A stretch of DNA of 64,000 nt from Rhodanobacteraceae bacterium (GCA_030167125.1 CP126531.1:682001-746000), one strand, 5' to 3'. Positions 44,597 to 53,758 are shown, counted from the stretch's first letter. Notes: generated by a model not told the origin, from the letters alone. Numbers and translations are program-made.

Positions 44597-45874
44597 GTGT
44601 TCCGTTTCCGCCAACGCGCGACGATGTCGTTTTCCTTCGACGCCCGTGCGCTTGTCACGACAATCGCGTGGCTGCGGCCGTGCGACGCGGCGGGCCAGGC
44701 GCTGGCCATCGCGGTGGCGGTGGGTTGGCTTCGCGTTCGCTTGCCGCTGGCGCCGTTGATGATCGGCATCGCGGCGCTGATCGCGGGCGCGTTCGTCGCA
44801 TTCCTGCGCTTGCGCAACCCCAAACCAGTGCGCGAGGTCGAAGCGTTTGCGCACGTCGCGTTCGACATTTTTGTGCTGGGCTGGGCGCTGTACTTCACTG
44901 GCGGCGCCAGCAATCCGTTCATTACCTTGCTGCTGGTGCCGGTGGCGCTGTCGGCGGCGGCCCTGTCCGGCAAGACCACGGCGGTGGTGACCGCACTGGC
45001 GGCGGCGGTGTACGGCGCGCTGATTTTCTTCAACGTCCCGCTGTCGGACATGCCGATGCACGGGGAGGCGTTCCGCCTGCACCTGACCGGCATGACGATC
45101 AACTTCATGGTCGCGGTGTTGTTGCTGGCGGTGTTCGTCGGCCGCATGAATGCATCGTTGAATGCGCAGCGCGAGGCAATGCGGCGCCTGCGCGAACGCG
45201 CGCTGCGCGACGAGAGCATCCTGGCGATCGCCACGCAGGCCGCCGACGCGGCGCACCAGCTCAATACGCCGCTGTCCACGTTGCGCACCCTGCTGCCCGA
45301 ACTCGAACGTGGCCGCGAGGATGATTCGATGCTGCGCGACGACGTGCGGGTGATGACGGGCGAGGTCGAACGTTGCCGCGACATCCTGCGCGGCATGGTC
45401 GAGTACGGCCGCCAGCAACTCGCAGGCAGCACGCAGGAAACGACGCTGGGCGATTACGTGCACGACAGCGCCGACCGCTTCCGCCTGCTGCGGCCCGAGG
45501 CCGAGGTGAGCACGGACGTCGCGCCGGAACTGCGTGACCGGCCGATCGCGGTGCAACCCGCGCTGGCGCATGCCTTGCTCAACCTGTTGCAGAACGCGCT
45601 GGACGCATCGCTGCGCAATGGTTCGCACGCGGTGACGCTGGCCGCGACCGTCGATGCGGGGCGTATCGAATTCGTGATCGGCGACCAAGGCGACGGGCTT
45701 TCCATGAGCCGCACGGTCAGCCTGCCGGCCGTCAGCAGCAAACCGGACGGGCTCGGGATTGGACTCGCATTGGCGTGCTCGACCGTCGAACGCATGCACG
45801 GCGAGTTGCACGCGCACAGCGACGAAGCCGGCACGCGCGTGTGCGTGACGCTGCCGCTGGCGGGGCGCGCGTGA
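44597..45874 (+). CDS. RegB/PrrB-type redox sensor histidine kinase
   Basis: This 425-residue membrane kinase matches the RegB/PrrB/ActS group, which responds to the redox state of the respiratory chain. Six hydrophobic segments occupy the first half and include the RegB signature GGASNPF (GGxxNPF, linked to quinone sensing). The H-box is AADAAHQLNTPLSTLRTLLPEL with H220. C260 in VERCRDIL lies exactly 40 residues later, the same spacing as His225 to redox-active Cys265 of Rhodobacter RegB. The ATPase part ends with the KPDGLGIGLALACSTVERMHGEL G-box. The GTG at 44597 follows GAGGA by six bases; an ATG at 44579 or 44624 is also possible. A TACAAT at 44559-44564 may be its -10 box. Confidence 0.88.
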   Translation: MFRFRQRATMSFSFDARALVTTIAWLRPCDAAGQALAIAVAVGWLRVRLPLAPLMIGIAALIAGAFVAFLRLRNPKPVREVEAFAHVAFDIFVLGWALYFTGGASNPFITLLLVPVALSAAALSGKTTAVVTALAAAVYGALIFFNVPLSDMPMHGEAFRLHLTGMTINFMVAVLLLAVFVGRMNASLNAQREAMRRLRERALRDESILAIATQAADAAHQLNTPLSTLRTLLPELERGREDDSMLRDDVRVMTGEVERCRDILRGMVEYGRQQLAGSTQETTLGDYVHDSADRFRLLRPEAEVSTDVAPELRDRPIAVQPALAHALLNLLQNALDASLRNGSHAVTLAATVDAGRIEFVIGDQGDGLSMSRTVSLPAVSSKPDGLGIGLALACSTVERMHGELHAHSDEAGTRVCVTLPLAGRA

Positions 45875-46437
45875 TGGCGCCCGATGCCGCAAGCATGGGT
45901 CCGCTCCTGCTGGTGGAAGACGATGCCATTTTCGCCGGCGCGATGGCGCGCGCGTTGCGCACGCGCGGCTTCGACGTGGCGGTGGCCGCAAGCGCCGGCG
46001 AAGCGATGGCAAGCGCGCGCGCGCGGCCGCCGCGTTACGCGGTAGTTGATCTCAAGCTCGGCGACGACAGCGGCCTGACGCTGATTCCCGCGTTGCGCGC
46101 CGAGGTGCCGGATTTGCGCGTGCTGTTGCTGACCGGCTACGCCTCGATCGCCACCGCGGTGGAGGCAATCAAGCGCGGCGCGCACGACTACTTGGCCAAG
46201 CCGGTGGACGCGGATGCGGTGATGCGCGCGCTGCTGGACGAGGGCGGCGCGGAAGCGCTGGATGCGGCCGAATTGCCCGGATCGCCCTTGCGGCTGCGCC
46301 GGCTGGAATGGGAACACATCCAGCGCACGCTGAAGGAATGCGACGGCAACATTTCGGAAACCGCGCGGCGGCTCGGCATGCACCGCCGGACCTTGCAACG
46401 CAAGTTGGGCAAGCATCCCGTGCACGAACGCGCCTGA
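45874..46437 (+). CDS. RegA/PrrA/ActR-type response regulator
   Basis: This 187-residue regulator pairs with the RegB-like kinase; its start overlaps the kinase stop by one base. The receiver shows LLLVEDDAIFAGAMARAL with the acidic pair, the phospho-aspartate in YAVVDLKLGDDSGL and the KP motif in DYLAKPVDADAV. A Fis-type helix-turn-helix ends the protein (WEHIQRTLKECDGNISETARRLGMHRRTLQRKLGK), which is nearly fixed in the RegA family. It probably controls respiratory and redox genes. Confidence 0.93.
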   Translation: MAPDAASMGPLLLVEDDAIFAGAMARALRTRGFDVAVAASAGEAMASARARPPRYAVVDLKLGDDSGLTLIPALRAEVPDLRVLLLTGYASIATAVEAIKRGAHDYLAKPVDADAVMRALLDEGGAEALDAAELPGSPLRLRRLEWEHIQRTLKECDGNISETARRLGMHRRTLQRKLGKHPVHERA

Positions 46438-46522
46438 CGATCGCGCCGCGACAATTTGCCGCATTGCCTGATGCGGTTCCGTGGCTACCCTGTTCGCATT
46501 ACCGTTCGTCAGGGAATCCACG

Positions 46523-48745
46523 TTGTCACGCGTGACACCGTTGTACTTTTGCGTGCTTGCCGCGCTTTCCGCGCATGCGTTGGCAGGGTCCGCGACGCCG
46601 GCGGGGTCCGCGCCCGAAAACGGCGAGGTTGCATCGCCGCGGGGCGTCGATGGCACAGCCGCGAAGCGCAAGCCAGTTTCGCAACAAAGCGCCACGGTTG
46701 CATCGGGACACCGCGTGACACTCTCCGCCATCGAAGTGCGCGGGACTCAGCTGGATGACATTCGCAATGCGCAGGCGCAAGTGCCGGGCGGCGTCTATGT
46801 CACGAGCGGCGAGGCGTTCTACCAGCGGCCCGTCAACAGCATGGCCGACGCATTGCAGTACATGCCCGGCGTGATGGCGGTGAGCAACGCGGGTGGCGAC
46901 GACATGGTGCTTTCCATCCGTGGTTCCAATCTGGATTCCATCAATTACGACAACGGCGGCGTCGCGCTGTTCCAGGATGGCCTGCCGGTCACGACTGCCG
47001 ACGGTGCCAACCACAACCGCATGCTGGATCCCCTGACGGCGAGCGATGTCGTCGTCGCCAACGGCATCAACGCGCTCACCTACGGCGCCAGCGATCTCGG
47101 TGGCGCGATCGATTTCATCTCGCGCACCGCACGCAACAGCGACCCGAACCAGATATATCTCCAGGGCGGCAGTTACGGCTTGGGCGAGGCGCAGGTCAGC
47201 ACCGGCGGCGTGTCCGGTCAGTTCGACGGCATGATGACGCTGGACGACAAGCACTGGGGCGGTTATCTCCAGCACAGCCGGGAAGACCGCAACGGCTTCG
47301 ACGCCAATGCGGGCTGGCAAGTTTCCGGCCAGTTCCACCTGCGCGCCTACGCCACCTACATTAATGACCGGCAGCAATTGGCCGGTTCGCTGACCCGCGC
47401 CGAGTTCGACGCAAACCCGAGGCAGGCCGACCCTGCTTACGCGATGGGCAACCATCAGTTGAACGTCAAGACCGGCCGCTTCGCGGTCAAGGGCACGTGG
47501 GACATCAATCCGGACAGCCGCCTTGAGTTCGGTGTGTCATACGAATTGCAGCGGTTGTGGCATCCGATCGTGGATGTCTTCGTGCCGCTGGGGCCGGGGC
47601 CGAACCCGCCGCTGGCGGACGTTTTCAGCCTGCTGGTCAACACGGATCAACGTACGGCCGGAGGCATGGTCCGCTACCACCTCAAGATGGGGAACCACGA
47701 TTTGCTGGCCGGCATCAATCTGGCCGATACCACCGACAAGGGCGGCAACTACGCGAACCTGTCCGGGCGGCGCGGCCAGCAACAGGACCTCGTCAACACG
47801 CGCGGCCACAGCGCGACCCTGTTCCTGGTGGACCGCTGGACCTTTGCGCCCGACTGGACCCTGGTCTACGGCGCGCAGGGTGTCGCCACCGACCTCGATG
47901 ACCTGACGATAGATGGCGTGGATCAGGGCAACCAGGCTCCGCGCAACCAGAAGAACCGCTTCTCCTCGTTCAATCCGCGCATCGGCCTGATCCGCTCGCT
48001 CGCGCCGAACAGCGAAGCGTTCGCGAGCGTTGGCCGCATCTACCAGTCGCCCAACTTCTTCGATCTGGACAACGCGCGCATGGAACTCGGACCCCACGCC
48101 AACCTCGACGCGATGCACGGCACCGCCTACGAGTTCGGCTTGCGCGGCAATCGCGCCGCGTCGCCGGCCGCGCCAGGCTGGCATTGGAGCTTGGCGGCCT
48201 ACTACGAACGGATTCACGACGAAATCCTGTCCGTAGATGATCCGAATGCGCCCGGGATCAGCCTGACCTCCAACATTCCGCAGACGATCCACGCGGGCAT
48301 CGAGGCCTTGGTGGGCGCAAGCTTCCCACTGGCGGACGGCGCTGGCCGTATCGAACCCATGGTCAGCGCCACCTTCAACGACTTTGTCTTCGACAACGAC
48401 CCCGACTACGGCAACCATCATCTGCCGTCGGCGCCACGTTACGCGGTGCATGGCGAGGTGATGTACCGGCGCGGCAACGGGTTCTTCGCCGGCCCGACCT
48501 TCGATGCGGTGGGCTGGCGCTACGCGGATTTCGCCAACATCTACCGTGTCGGTGGCTACGGGCTGCTCGGCCTGCGCGCCGGCATCCAGCATCGACGCTG
48601 GGAGGCGTTCGCCGCGCTCAGCAACCTGCTCGATCGGCGCTACGTCAGCGTCGTCGAGCCTCTCAACCTGGCCACGGCGGACGATGCGGTGCTGAACCCG
48701 GGGGCGCCGCGCTCGCTATTCTTCGGTCTGCGCTTCAAATATTGA
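46523..48745 (+). CDS. TonB-dependent receptor, first gene of a receptor-propeller-thioredoxin operon
   Basis: This outer membrane receptor has about 740 residues. The TTG at 46523 follows AGGGA and gives a clean signal peptide (MSRVTPLYFCVLAALSAHALA); a GTG at 46481 is an alternative. After a low-complexity linker come a TonB box-like SAIEVRG and a plug with SMADALQYMPGVMAVSNAGGDDMVLSIRGSNLDS and NGINALTYGASDLGGAIDFISRTA. The barrel ends in SLFFGLRFKY with a terminal aromatic residue. It is followed by a beta-propeller and a thioredoxin-like gene in the same direction. The substrate is not evident; a metal complex is a guess from the neighbours. Confidence 0.9.
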   Translation: MSRVTPLYFCVLAALSAHALAGSATPAGSAPENGEVASPRGVDGTAAKRKPVSQQSATVASGHRVTLSAIEVRGTQLDDIRNAQAQVPGGVYVTSGEAFYQRPVNSMADALQYMPGVMAVSNAGGDDMVLSIRGSNLDSINYDNGGVALFQDGLPVTTADGANHNRMLDPLTASDVVVANGINALTYGASDLGGAIDFISRTARNSDPNQIYLQGGSYGLGEAQVSTGGVSGQFDGMMTLDDKHWGGYLQHSREDRNGFDANAGWQVSGQFHLRAYATYINDRQQLAGSLTRAEFDANPRQADPAYAMGNHQLNVKTGRFAVKGTWDINPDSRLEFGVSYELQRLWHPIVDVFVPLGPGPNPPLADVFSLLVNTDQRTAGGMVRYHLKMGNHDLLAGINLADTTDKGGNYANLSGRRGQQQDLVNTRGHSATLFLVDRWTFAPDWTLVYGAQGVATDLDDLTIDGVDQGNQAPRNQKNRFSSFNPRIGLIRSLAPNSEAFASVGRIYQSPNFFDLDNARMELGPHANLDAMHGTAYEFGLRGNRAASPAAPGWHWSLAAYYERIHDEILSVDDPNAPGISLTSNIPQTIHAGIEALVGASFPLADGAGRIEPMVSATFNDFVFDNDPDYGNHHLPSAPRYAVHGEVMYRRGNGFFAGPTFDAVGWRYADFANIYRVGGYGLLGLRAGIQHRRWEAFAALSNLLDRRYVSVVEPLNLATADDAVLNPGAPRSLFFGLRFKY

Positions 48746-48832
48746 CTTGCGCCGCGGCACGCCGCGTGGCGCCAGGATCAAGGCTTTGCTGTCGCCGCCC
48801 GGGATCACACCGATTCAATCGAGGTTTTGCGA

Positions 48833-50053
48833 ATGCCGACACTGCCGCGCGTACTGCGCACGCTTCTTCCCACGTTGCTTGTCTGCGGATTGCCGCTGGC
48901 TGCGGGCGCGCACAAGGGCCATGCCGATGACATGCACATGGACATGGGTGCGGAGCCGGCGCTCGGTGTGGGAGCCGTTTTCGACACCCGCGGCGGGTTG
49001 TGGTTGGCCAGTGTGCGTGATGGTCATGTGCTGGTGCGCCGTTCCGGCGACCTCGGCAAGACCTTCGGCAAACCGGTGATCGTCAATCCGGTTGCCGAAA
49101 AGATTTACGCGTCCGGCGAAAACCGCCCGGAGATCGCGATCGGGCCGAGCGGGGAAATCTACGTGGCATGGACGCAGCAACCGAACCCGCAGTGGACGGG
49201 CAACATCCGCTTTGCCCGCTCGGTCGATGGCGGCAACCATTTTTCGGCGCCGGCCACGGTCAACCGCGACACGGCCGTGGTCACTCGCGGGTTTGGTTCA
49301 CTCGTCGTCGCGGGCAACGGTGACGTGCTGGTGGCCTGGATCGACGCCGGCGACCGCGCGAAGGCGAAGGCTGCGGGCGAGACCTATCACGGCTTCGCAC
49401 TGGACTATGCCTGGTCCGCCGATGCCGGCAAGACCTTCTCCTTCCAGCATGAAGTGGTCGCGCACACCTGCGAGTGCTGCCGGACAGTCGCTGCACGCGA
49501 ATCGGGCAGCAGCATCGCCATGCTGTTCCGCATGGACTATCCCGGCGACATCCGGGATCACGCGTTTGCGGTTCTGCACGCCGATGGCAAAATCGACGGC
49601 CCTGCGCGCGCCACCTTCAGCGACTGGCAGGTCGCTGCGTGTCCCGATCAGGGACCGGGCCTGGCAATCGGCACCGATGGCGTTCGCCACGCGGTGTGGT
49701 ACGAGGCCGCGCACGGCCCCGCGATCTGGTACGGCCAGATCGATCCCGGCCATCCGCCGCGGCACAAGCTCAAGCTCGGCGGACCGGGTGCCGGCCACGC
49801 CGACGTCGCGGTGCAGGGTCGCGATGTATGGGTTGCGTGGAACCAGGTGGGTGCGCAAGGCTGGCAGTTGATGCTGCGGGCATCGCACGACGATGGCGAC
49901 ACGTTCGGTGCGCCGCACGCGATTGCCGAATCCACTGACGCGGTGTATTCGCCGCAGCTGCTGGTGTACCGAGGTCGCGCATACGTAGCGTGGAATACCG
50001 CGAAAGGGTTTCGTTTGATTGCGGTTCACGACATCGCGGAGGCCAAGCGATGA
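48833..50053 (+). CDS. Exported sialidase-like (BNR/Asp-box) beta-propeller with His/Met-rich start and CECC motif
   Basis: This 406-residue protein has a signal peptide ending near AAGA, followed by a metal-binding-looking HKGHADDMHMDMG. Four Asp boxes of the S-x-D-x-G-x-x-F type mark propeller blades: RSGDLGKTF, RSVDGGNHF, SADAGKTF and SHDDGDTF. A cysteine cluster in VAHTCECCRTVAA sits between blades. The catalytic arginine triad of true sialidases is not obvious, so a binding or processing role is as likely. The ATG at 48833 follows GAGG; the stop overlaps the next gene (ATGA). Metal handling (for example copper) is inference from His, Met and Cys clusters. Confidence 0.75.
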   Translation: MPTLPRVLRTLLPTLLVCGLPLAAGAHKGHADDMHMDMGAEPALGVGAVFDTRGGLWLASVRDGHVLVRRSGDLGKTFGKPVIVNPVAEKIYASGENRPEIAIGPSGEIYVAWTQQPNPQWTGNIRFARSVDGGNHFSAPATVNRDTAVVTRGFGSLVVAGNGDVLVAWIDAGDRAKAKAAGETYHGFALDYAWSADAGKTFSFQHEVVAHTCECCRTVAARESGSSIAMLFRMDYPGDIRDHAFAVLHADGKIDGPARATFSDWQVAACPDQGPGLAIGTDGVRHAVWYEAAHGPAIWYGQIDPGHPPRHKLKLGGPGAGHADVAVQGRDVWVAWNQVGAQGWQLMLRASHDDGDTFGAPHAIAESTDAVYSPQLLVYRGRAYVAWNTAKGFRLIAVHDIAEAKR

Positions 50054-50514
50054 TCCGTCGCGCGCTATGCGCAGTGCTGTTGTGCTTTGCGTTGCCGGCA
50101 TTCGCCGCGCCCTTGACATTGCTGACGGCCTCCGAAGTACCCGCGCTGATGAAGCCGCCCGCGCACGGCGAGCGCATCATCGCCTTGTGGGCGCTGGATT
50201 GCGCGTACTGCGAACCCAACCTCGCGGCGCTGGCGAAATTGCAGCGCGCGCATCCGGACAGGATCCAGCTGATCCTCGTTGCAACCGATGGCCCGGAGCA
50301 ACGCGAAGCCGTCGCGGCGCGCATCGCGCAGATGCACATGTACGCCTATCCCGCACGCCTGTATGCGGAGCCGACGCCACAGCGCCTGGACTATCTGATC
50401 GATCCCGAATGGGGCGGCGAAACGCCACGCACGCTGGCGATCCGCGCCGACGGCTCGCGCATTGCCATCAGCGGCGAACTGACGCCCGCGCAATTGCGCC
50501 GCATCGAACCCTGA
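50050..50514 (+). CDS. Periplasmic thioredoxin-like (TlpA-type) protein
   Basis: This 154-residue protein has a signal peptide (MIRRALCAVLLCFALPAFAA) and a redox CxxC in LWALDCAYCEPNLAALAKL. It then has the thioredoxin-like PEWGGETPRTLAIRADGSRI, where the cis-proline motif TP is visible. It could reduce cysteines of the CECC propeller encoded upstream, with which it overlaps by four bases. That pairing is inference from gene order. Confidence 0.82.
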   Translation: MIRRALCAVLLCFALPAFAAPLTLLTASEVPALMKPPAHGERIIALWALDCAYCEPNLAALAKLQRAHPDRIQLILVATDGPEQREAVAARIAQMHMYAYPARLYAEPTPQRLDYLIDPEWGGETPRTLAIRADGSRIAISGELTPAQLRRIEP

Positions 50515-50767
50515 GGCTGGAAGGCTCTGCTTTTTGCTCGTCATTCCGGAGCCGCCGCAGCTCTTTGCGGCGGAACCCGGAACCCAGGGACTTTGCTCCG
50601 ATGGCTGCCGTGCGGTAATGGGCGAGCATCACGCCGACCAGCGCGCCGATCGCGAGCGACAATACGACCGCCAGGCCGCGCAGGCGTCCTTCCAGTCCCG
50701 CGCGAATCTGCGCGCGGGTGCGCTCGCTCGTGCGGACCAGGCCGCGTCCGCGCACATCGTCGTCCAT
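50468..50767 (-). CDS. Small membrane protein, uncertain
   Basis: This 99-residue frame has one clear transmembrane segment (GLAVVLSLAIGALVGVMLAHY) preceded by a charged arginine-rich start (MDDDVRGRGLVRTSERTRAQIRAGLEGRLR). The second half reads through a palindromic repeat (50539-50600) and into the end of the convergent thioredoxin gene. The first half may be a real gene that has lost its original end to the repeat, or the frame may be chance. No other gene is seen between 50515 and 50977, and the stretch 50768-50977 shows nothing I can name. Confidence 0.35.
   Translation of the reverse strand: MDDDVRGRGLVRTSERTRAQIRAGLEGRLRGLAVVLSLAIGALVGVMLAHYRTAAIGAKSLGSGFRRKELRRLRNDEQKAEPSSLRVRCGAIARASVRR
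50539..50600. repeat. Palindromic repeat, family C, after the thioredoxin-like gene
   Basis: CGTCATTCCGG is followed by a hairpin (GCCGCCGCA facing TGCGGCGG) and ACCCGGAACCCAGGGA. It is the intergenic counterpart of the repeat embedded in murL. Confidence 0.75.
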
Positions 50768-51450
50768 GACCGTCTTCGCCCGTGCTTGGACGATTGGGCC
50801 GGATCGGCGTCATCTTCACGTGAATCCGCAAGATTGCGCGTTTTGCGGTCGTGGGGTTTGGGACGTTGTCAGGCTTAGTCGAAACGCATTGACAGGCAAT
50901 GGTGCGAGGTGCTTTGTCAGCGATCGACGTAAGCGGCGCAATCCGCGTAGTGGATTTGCTTATATTTGACCAAGTTATTAAGCGCCAATGACTGTAACCT
51001 GCGGCTGGCCGATGGCTTGAGCAATCCCTAGATGGCCGGCATCTGCCCAATGCTCCTCGGTGATGATGGCAAGAGGAACGCCTAGCTCGCGGTACTGGAT
51101 AGCCTTTTCGATCTTGCGACCGTACGTTTCGTGCGCCCAACTATCGGTAACGTACGTGCCTAGAACAACATAGGCGACCGATTTGTTGATGCCAGTGGCA
51201 ATAATCCCACCAAGCGCCTCTGTCGCCTGATGGCATTGTGCTCTTGTGCCGTATACGCACGTACCAGTGAATACAAAATGCCGACCATGAAAAATGACAC
51301 TAGGCGCCGGGCAATCTAGGGGTAACGACGCTGACTTGGCGAGCTCACCGATCTCGGATGGGTTCCCGGCGATGCCTCGAAGAATGCCCAAAAGCTCAGT
51401 CGACTCCCCGGAATCGAGCACGTGATCCTGCAACATCGCTGAAACCCTAG

Positions 51451-52636
51451 GGAACGTCTGATTTATTCCCCGTCTGAGGCATCATAGCCACATCGCCGAA
51501 CCGGAACTGCCACCGATGAAGCAAGCCACGTTCGCATCGTTGAACTTCGATGCCAAGAAGCGACGCACGCGCCGCGAGGTGTTCCTGGCCGAGATGGACA
51601 AGGTGGTGCCGTGGGATGCACTGCTGGCGTTGCTGGCGCCCGCGTATCCGACCAGCGGCCGCCGCGGGCGACCGCCGATGGCGCTTGCGAGCATGCTGCG
51701 CATCCACTTCATGCAGCAGTGGTACGCATTGTCCGATCCTGCGATGGAAGATGCGTTGTACGAGATCGAGTCGATGCGGCGGTTTGCAGGATTGGAGTTG
51801 AACGAGGACGCGATTCCGGACGAGACGACGATCCTGAAGTTCCGGCGCTGGCTGGAACGGCACGGCTTCGCGACGCAGATCCTGGCGGTGGTGAACGCGC
51901 ATCTCGGGGAGCACAAGCTGCTGTTGCGCGCAGGGACGATCGTGGATGCGACCTTGATCGCGGCCTCGCCCTCGACCAAGAACCAAGCCAAATCGCGCGA
52001 TCCCGAGATGCACCAGACCAAGAAGGGCAACCAGTGGTACTTCGGCATGAAGGCGCACATTGGGGTGGATGCCGCATCGGGGCTGGTGCACACGGTGACT
52101 ACGACCGCGGCCAACGCCGGCGACGTCACCGAGGTGGACAAGTTGTTGCACGGCAAGGAGACCAGCGTCTACGCCGATGCCGGCTACACAGGTGCGGAAA
52201 AGCGCGTGAAGCCCAAGCGCGGGCGCGATTGGTTCATTGCGGCCAAGCGCGGCAAGGTCAAGGCGGTGGTCGACCGGGAACTGCGCGAGTTGCACGAGCA
52301 GATCGAGCACCTCAAGGCCTCGGTGCGTGCGAAGGTGGAACATCCGTTCCGCGTCCTGAAGTGCCAGTTCGGTTATCGGAACGTGCGCTACAAGGGACTG
52401 GCCAAGAACACCGCGCAGGTCGTCACCCTGTTTGCGCTCACGAATCTGTGGATGGCGCGGCGGAGATTGCTGACCACGATGGGTGAAGTGTGCCCGTGAA
52501 TCGGGAAACAGGGGTTGATCAGAGCTCCACAAGCACACCGAAAGGCCACTATCAATATCCAAATAACCTATTCGCATCACCGACTCCATGTCGTGGACAG
52601 AATGCACTTCAAACAAACGAATAGTTCAGACCTTCC
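51451..52636 (+). mobile_element. IS5-family insertion sequence, copy 2 (1186 bp)
   Basis: This is the same element as 8177-9362, with the same length, orientation, ends and transposase. It is flanked by the direct repeat CTAG (51447-51450 and 52637-52640). It splits a BRCT-domain gene. The identity of the two copies points to recent transposition. Confidence 0.96.
51516..52499 (+). CDS. IS5-family DDE transposase (copy 2)
   Basis: The 327-residue product is identical to the one at 8242-9225, with the same IVDATLIAA, YADAGYTGAEKR and VRAKVEHPFRVLK catalytic segments. It is intact and runs opposite to the gene it interrupts. Confidence 0.96.
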   Translation: MKQATFASLNFDAKKRRTRREVFLAEMDKVVPWDALLALLAPAYPTSGRRGRPPMALASMLRIHFMQQWYALSDPAMEDALYEIESMRRFAGLELNEDAIPDETTILKFRRWLERHGFATQILAVVNAHLGEHKLLLRAGTIVDATLIAASPSTKNQAKSRDPEMHQTKKGNQWYFGMKAHIGVDAASGLVHTVTTTAANAGDVTEVDKLLHGKETSVYADAGYTGAEKRVKPKRGRDWFIAAKRGKVKAVVDRELRELHEQIEHLKASVRAKVEHPFRVLKCQFGYRNVRYKGLAKNTAQVVTLFALTNLWMARRRLLTTMGEVCP

Positions 52637-52917
52637 CTAGCAAGCAAATTAGCGATCACGGGGTTGTCACTAGCCTGGCGGCTCTGGACGAGCCAAGACA
52701 TTAGAAACTCAGCTTCTGACTGATCGACCTTACCATCTGCGATGATGCCTTTGCTGATCCCAATTAACGTATCAATTTGCCGATCGTCGATGCTCTTTCG
52801 GTTGAACCGGGTAAAAATATCCATGGCAATCTCCCCCTTGCGACTGCACTTGTTTTTGTCGCCTAATGCCAGAGGTAACCGGTGCTGACGACTTTTGAGC
52901 GCCGATTGACTGAATAG

Positions 52918-53655
52918 CTAGTCGTCACTTTCCTTTGGAAGTTGGAGCTTTGTGCCATCACTGAACACGATCACCTCCGGCTCCCAGACAACCTTGTATT
53001 TTGAATCATCGAGATCAGCGAACTTCTTGTCTTTGTTGTCGCCAATTGCGTACCGAACAGATCTCGAGCCCGTCCACGTTATGCTCTTACCGGCAGGAAT
53101 CGTATCGTCGTTGGACACGAGAAAGTCCGATAATTTGTCACCGAACAGGTCGCGAATCGAAATTAGGCCCTTGACGCCTGCGATATCCTTACTCGTATTG
53201 TTCTTGTATCCGAACGTAACGACAAGGTTGGTATCCATGAGGATGCCACTGTAACCGTAGTCGGGTTTGAGCTTCTTGGACACGAGTGTCACCGTCACGG
53301 CATCCCGCATGGCATTTGTAGCGGCGTCGCGCTTCGCTTGAAGCGCCGCTTTTAGTGCAGCCTGCCTTTGTTCTTCTGCTTTCTGCTCTGCGAGAAATTT
53401 GCGCTGCTCCTCGATTGCCTGCCCGAGTGTTTCACCGGCTGGGATGCTTGGTGCATCGCCGGTCAGCGCGGCGCCGACTGTATGACGTGCAATGTAGCCG
53501 GCTGCCAAGTCGCGATCTTCTGGTGTTAACTTCTCCATCACTGGCTTCAGCGACTGTATCTTGCTTACATCCTGCGGGACGGTTGCATCCTTCGGGTTGC
53601 TACAAGCACCGAGAACCAGACAGACGACGGCTACGGCAAGCAACGCGTGTTTCAT
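52918..53655 (-). CDS. Lipoprotein of unknown function (245 aa)
   Basis: The protein starts with a lipoprotein signal (MKHALLAVAVVCLVLGACSN, lipobox LGAC). A helical region with KLTPEDRDLAAGYIARHTVGAAL and a Lys/Ala/Glu-rich coiled coil (EEQRKFLAEQKAEEQRQAAL) follows. The C-terminal beta-rich domain contains LVVTFGYKNNTSKDIAGVKGLISIRDLFGD and IPAGKSITWTGSRSVRYAIGDN. I do not recognise the domain as a named family. GC content is lower than in the flanking core genes. The ATG at 53655 follows an AGGGGAG site. A second lipoprotein gene lies upstream, 103 bases away. Confidence 0.8.
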   Translation of the reverse strand: MKHALLAVAVVCLVLGACSNPKDATVPQDVSKIQSLKPVMEKLTPEDRDLAAGYIARHTVGAALTGDAPSIPAGETLGQAIEEQRKFLAEQKAEEQRQAALKAALQAKRDAATNAMRDAVTVTLVSKKLKPDYGYSGILMDTNLVVTFGYKNNTSKDIAGVKGLISIRDLFGDKLSDFLVSNDDTIPAGKSITWTGSRSVRYAIGDNKDKKFADLDDSKYKVVWEPEVIVFSDGTKLQLPKESDD

Positions 53656-53758
53656 GACAGCTCCCCTGTGTATGAAAACGTGTGGTGTGACGATTAACGC
53701 TTGATGTAAGCGGCACAAGCGATCAGCGAGCGTCCGCTTGTCCGAATAGTTAAGAGGG

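Larger units (their letters stand above)
50978..52824 (-). pseudogene. BRCT-domain protein gene interrupted by IS5-family copy 2
   Basis: The N-terminal part (52824 to 52637) encodes MDIFTRFNRKSIDDRQIDTL and a TerB-like helical segment ending ANLLAR. The C-terminal part (51446 to 50978) encodes a BRCT-like domain (SVIFHGRHFVFTGTCVYGTRAQCHQATEALGG, then SVAYVVLGTYVTDSW, then KAIQYRELGVPLAIITEEHW). Removing the IS and one CTAG joins them in frame as LLAR-VSAMLQDH, giving a 218-residue protein. BRCT domains bind phosphopeptides or DNA ends; bacterial stand-alone versions are not well understood. The break is recent, since both halves are otherwise intact. Confidence 0.88.

Noticed and set aside
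8173..52640. The two IS5-family copies as ends of a composite transposon
   Set aside because: Each copy has its own distinct target duplication (CTAA and CTAG), and the interval contains core genes such as nusA and infB, so the copies inserted independently.
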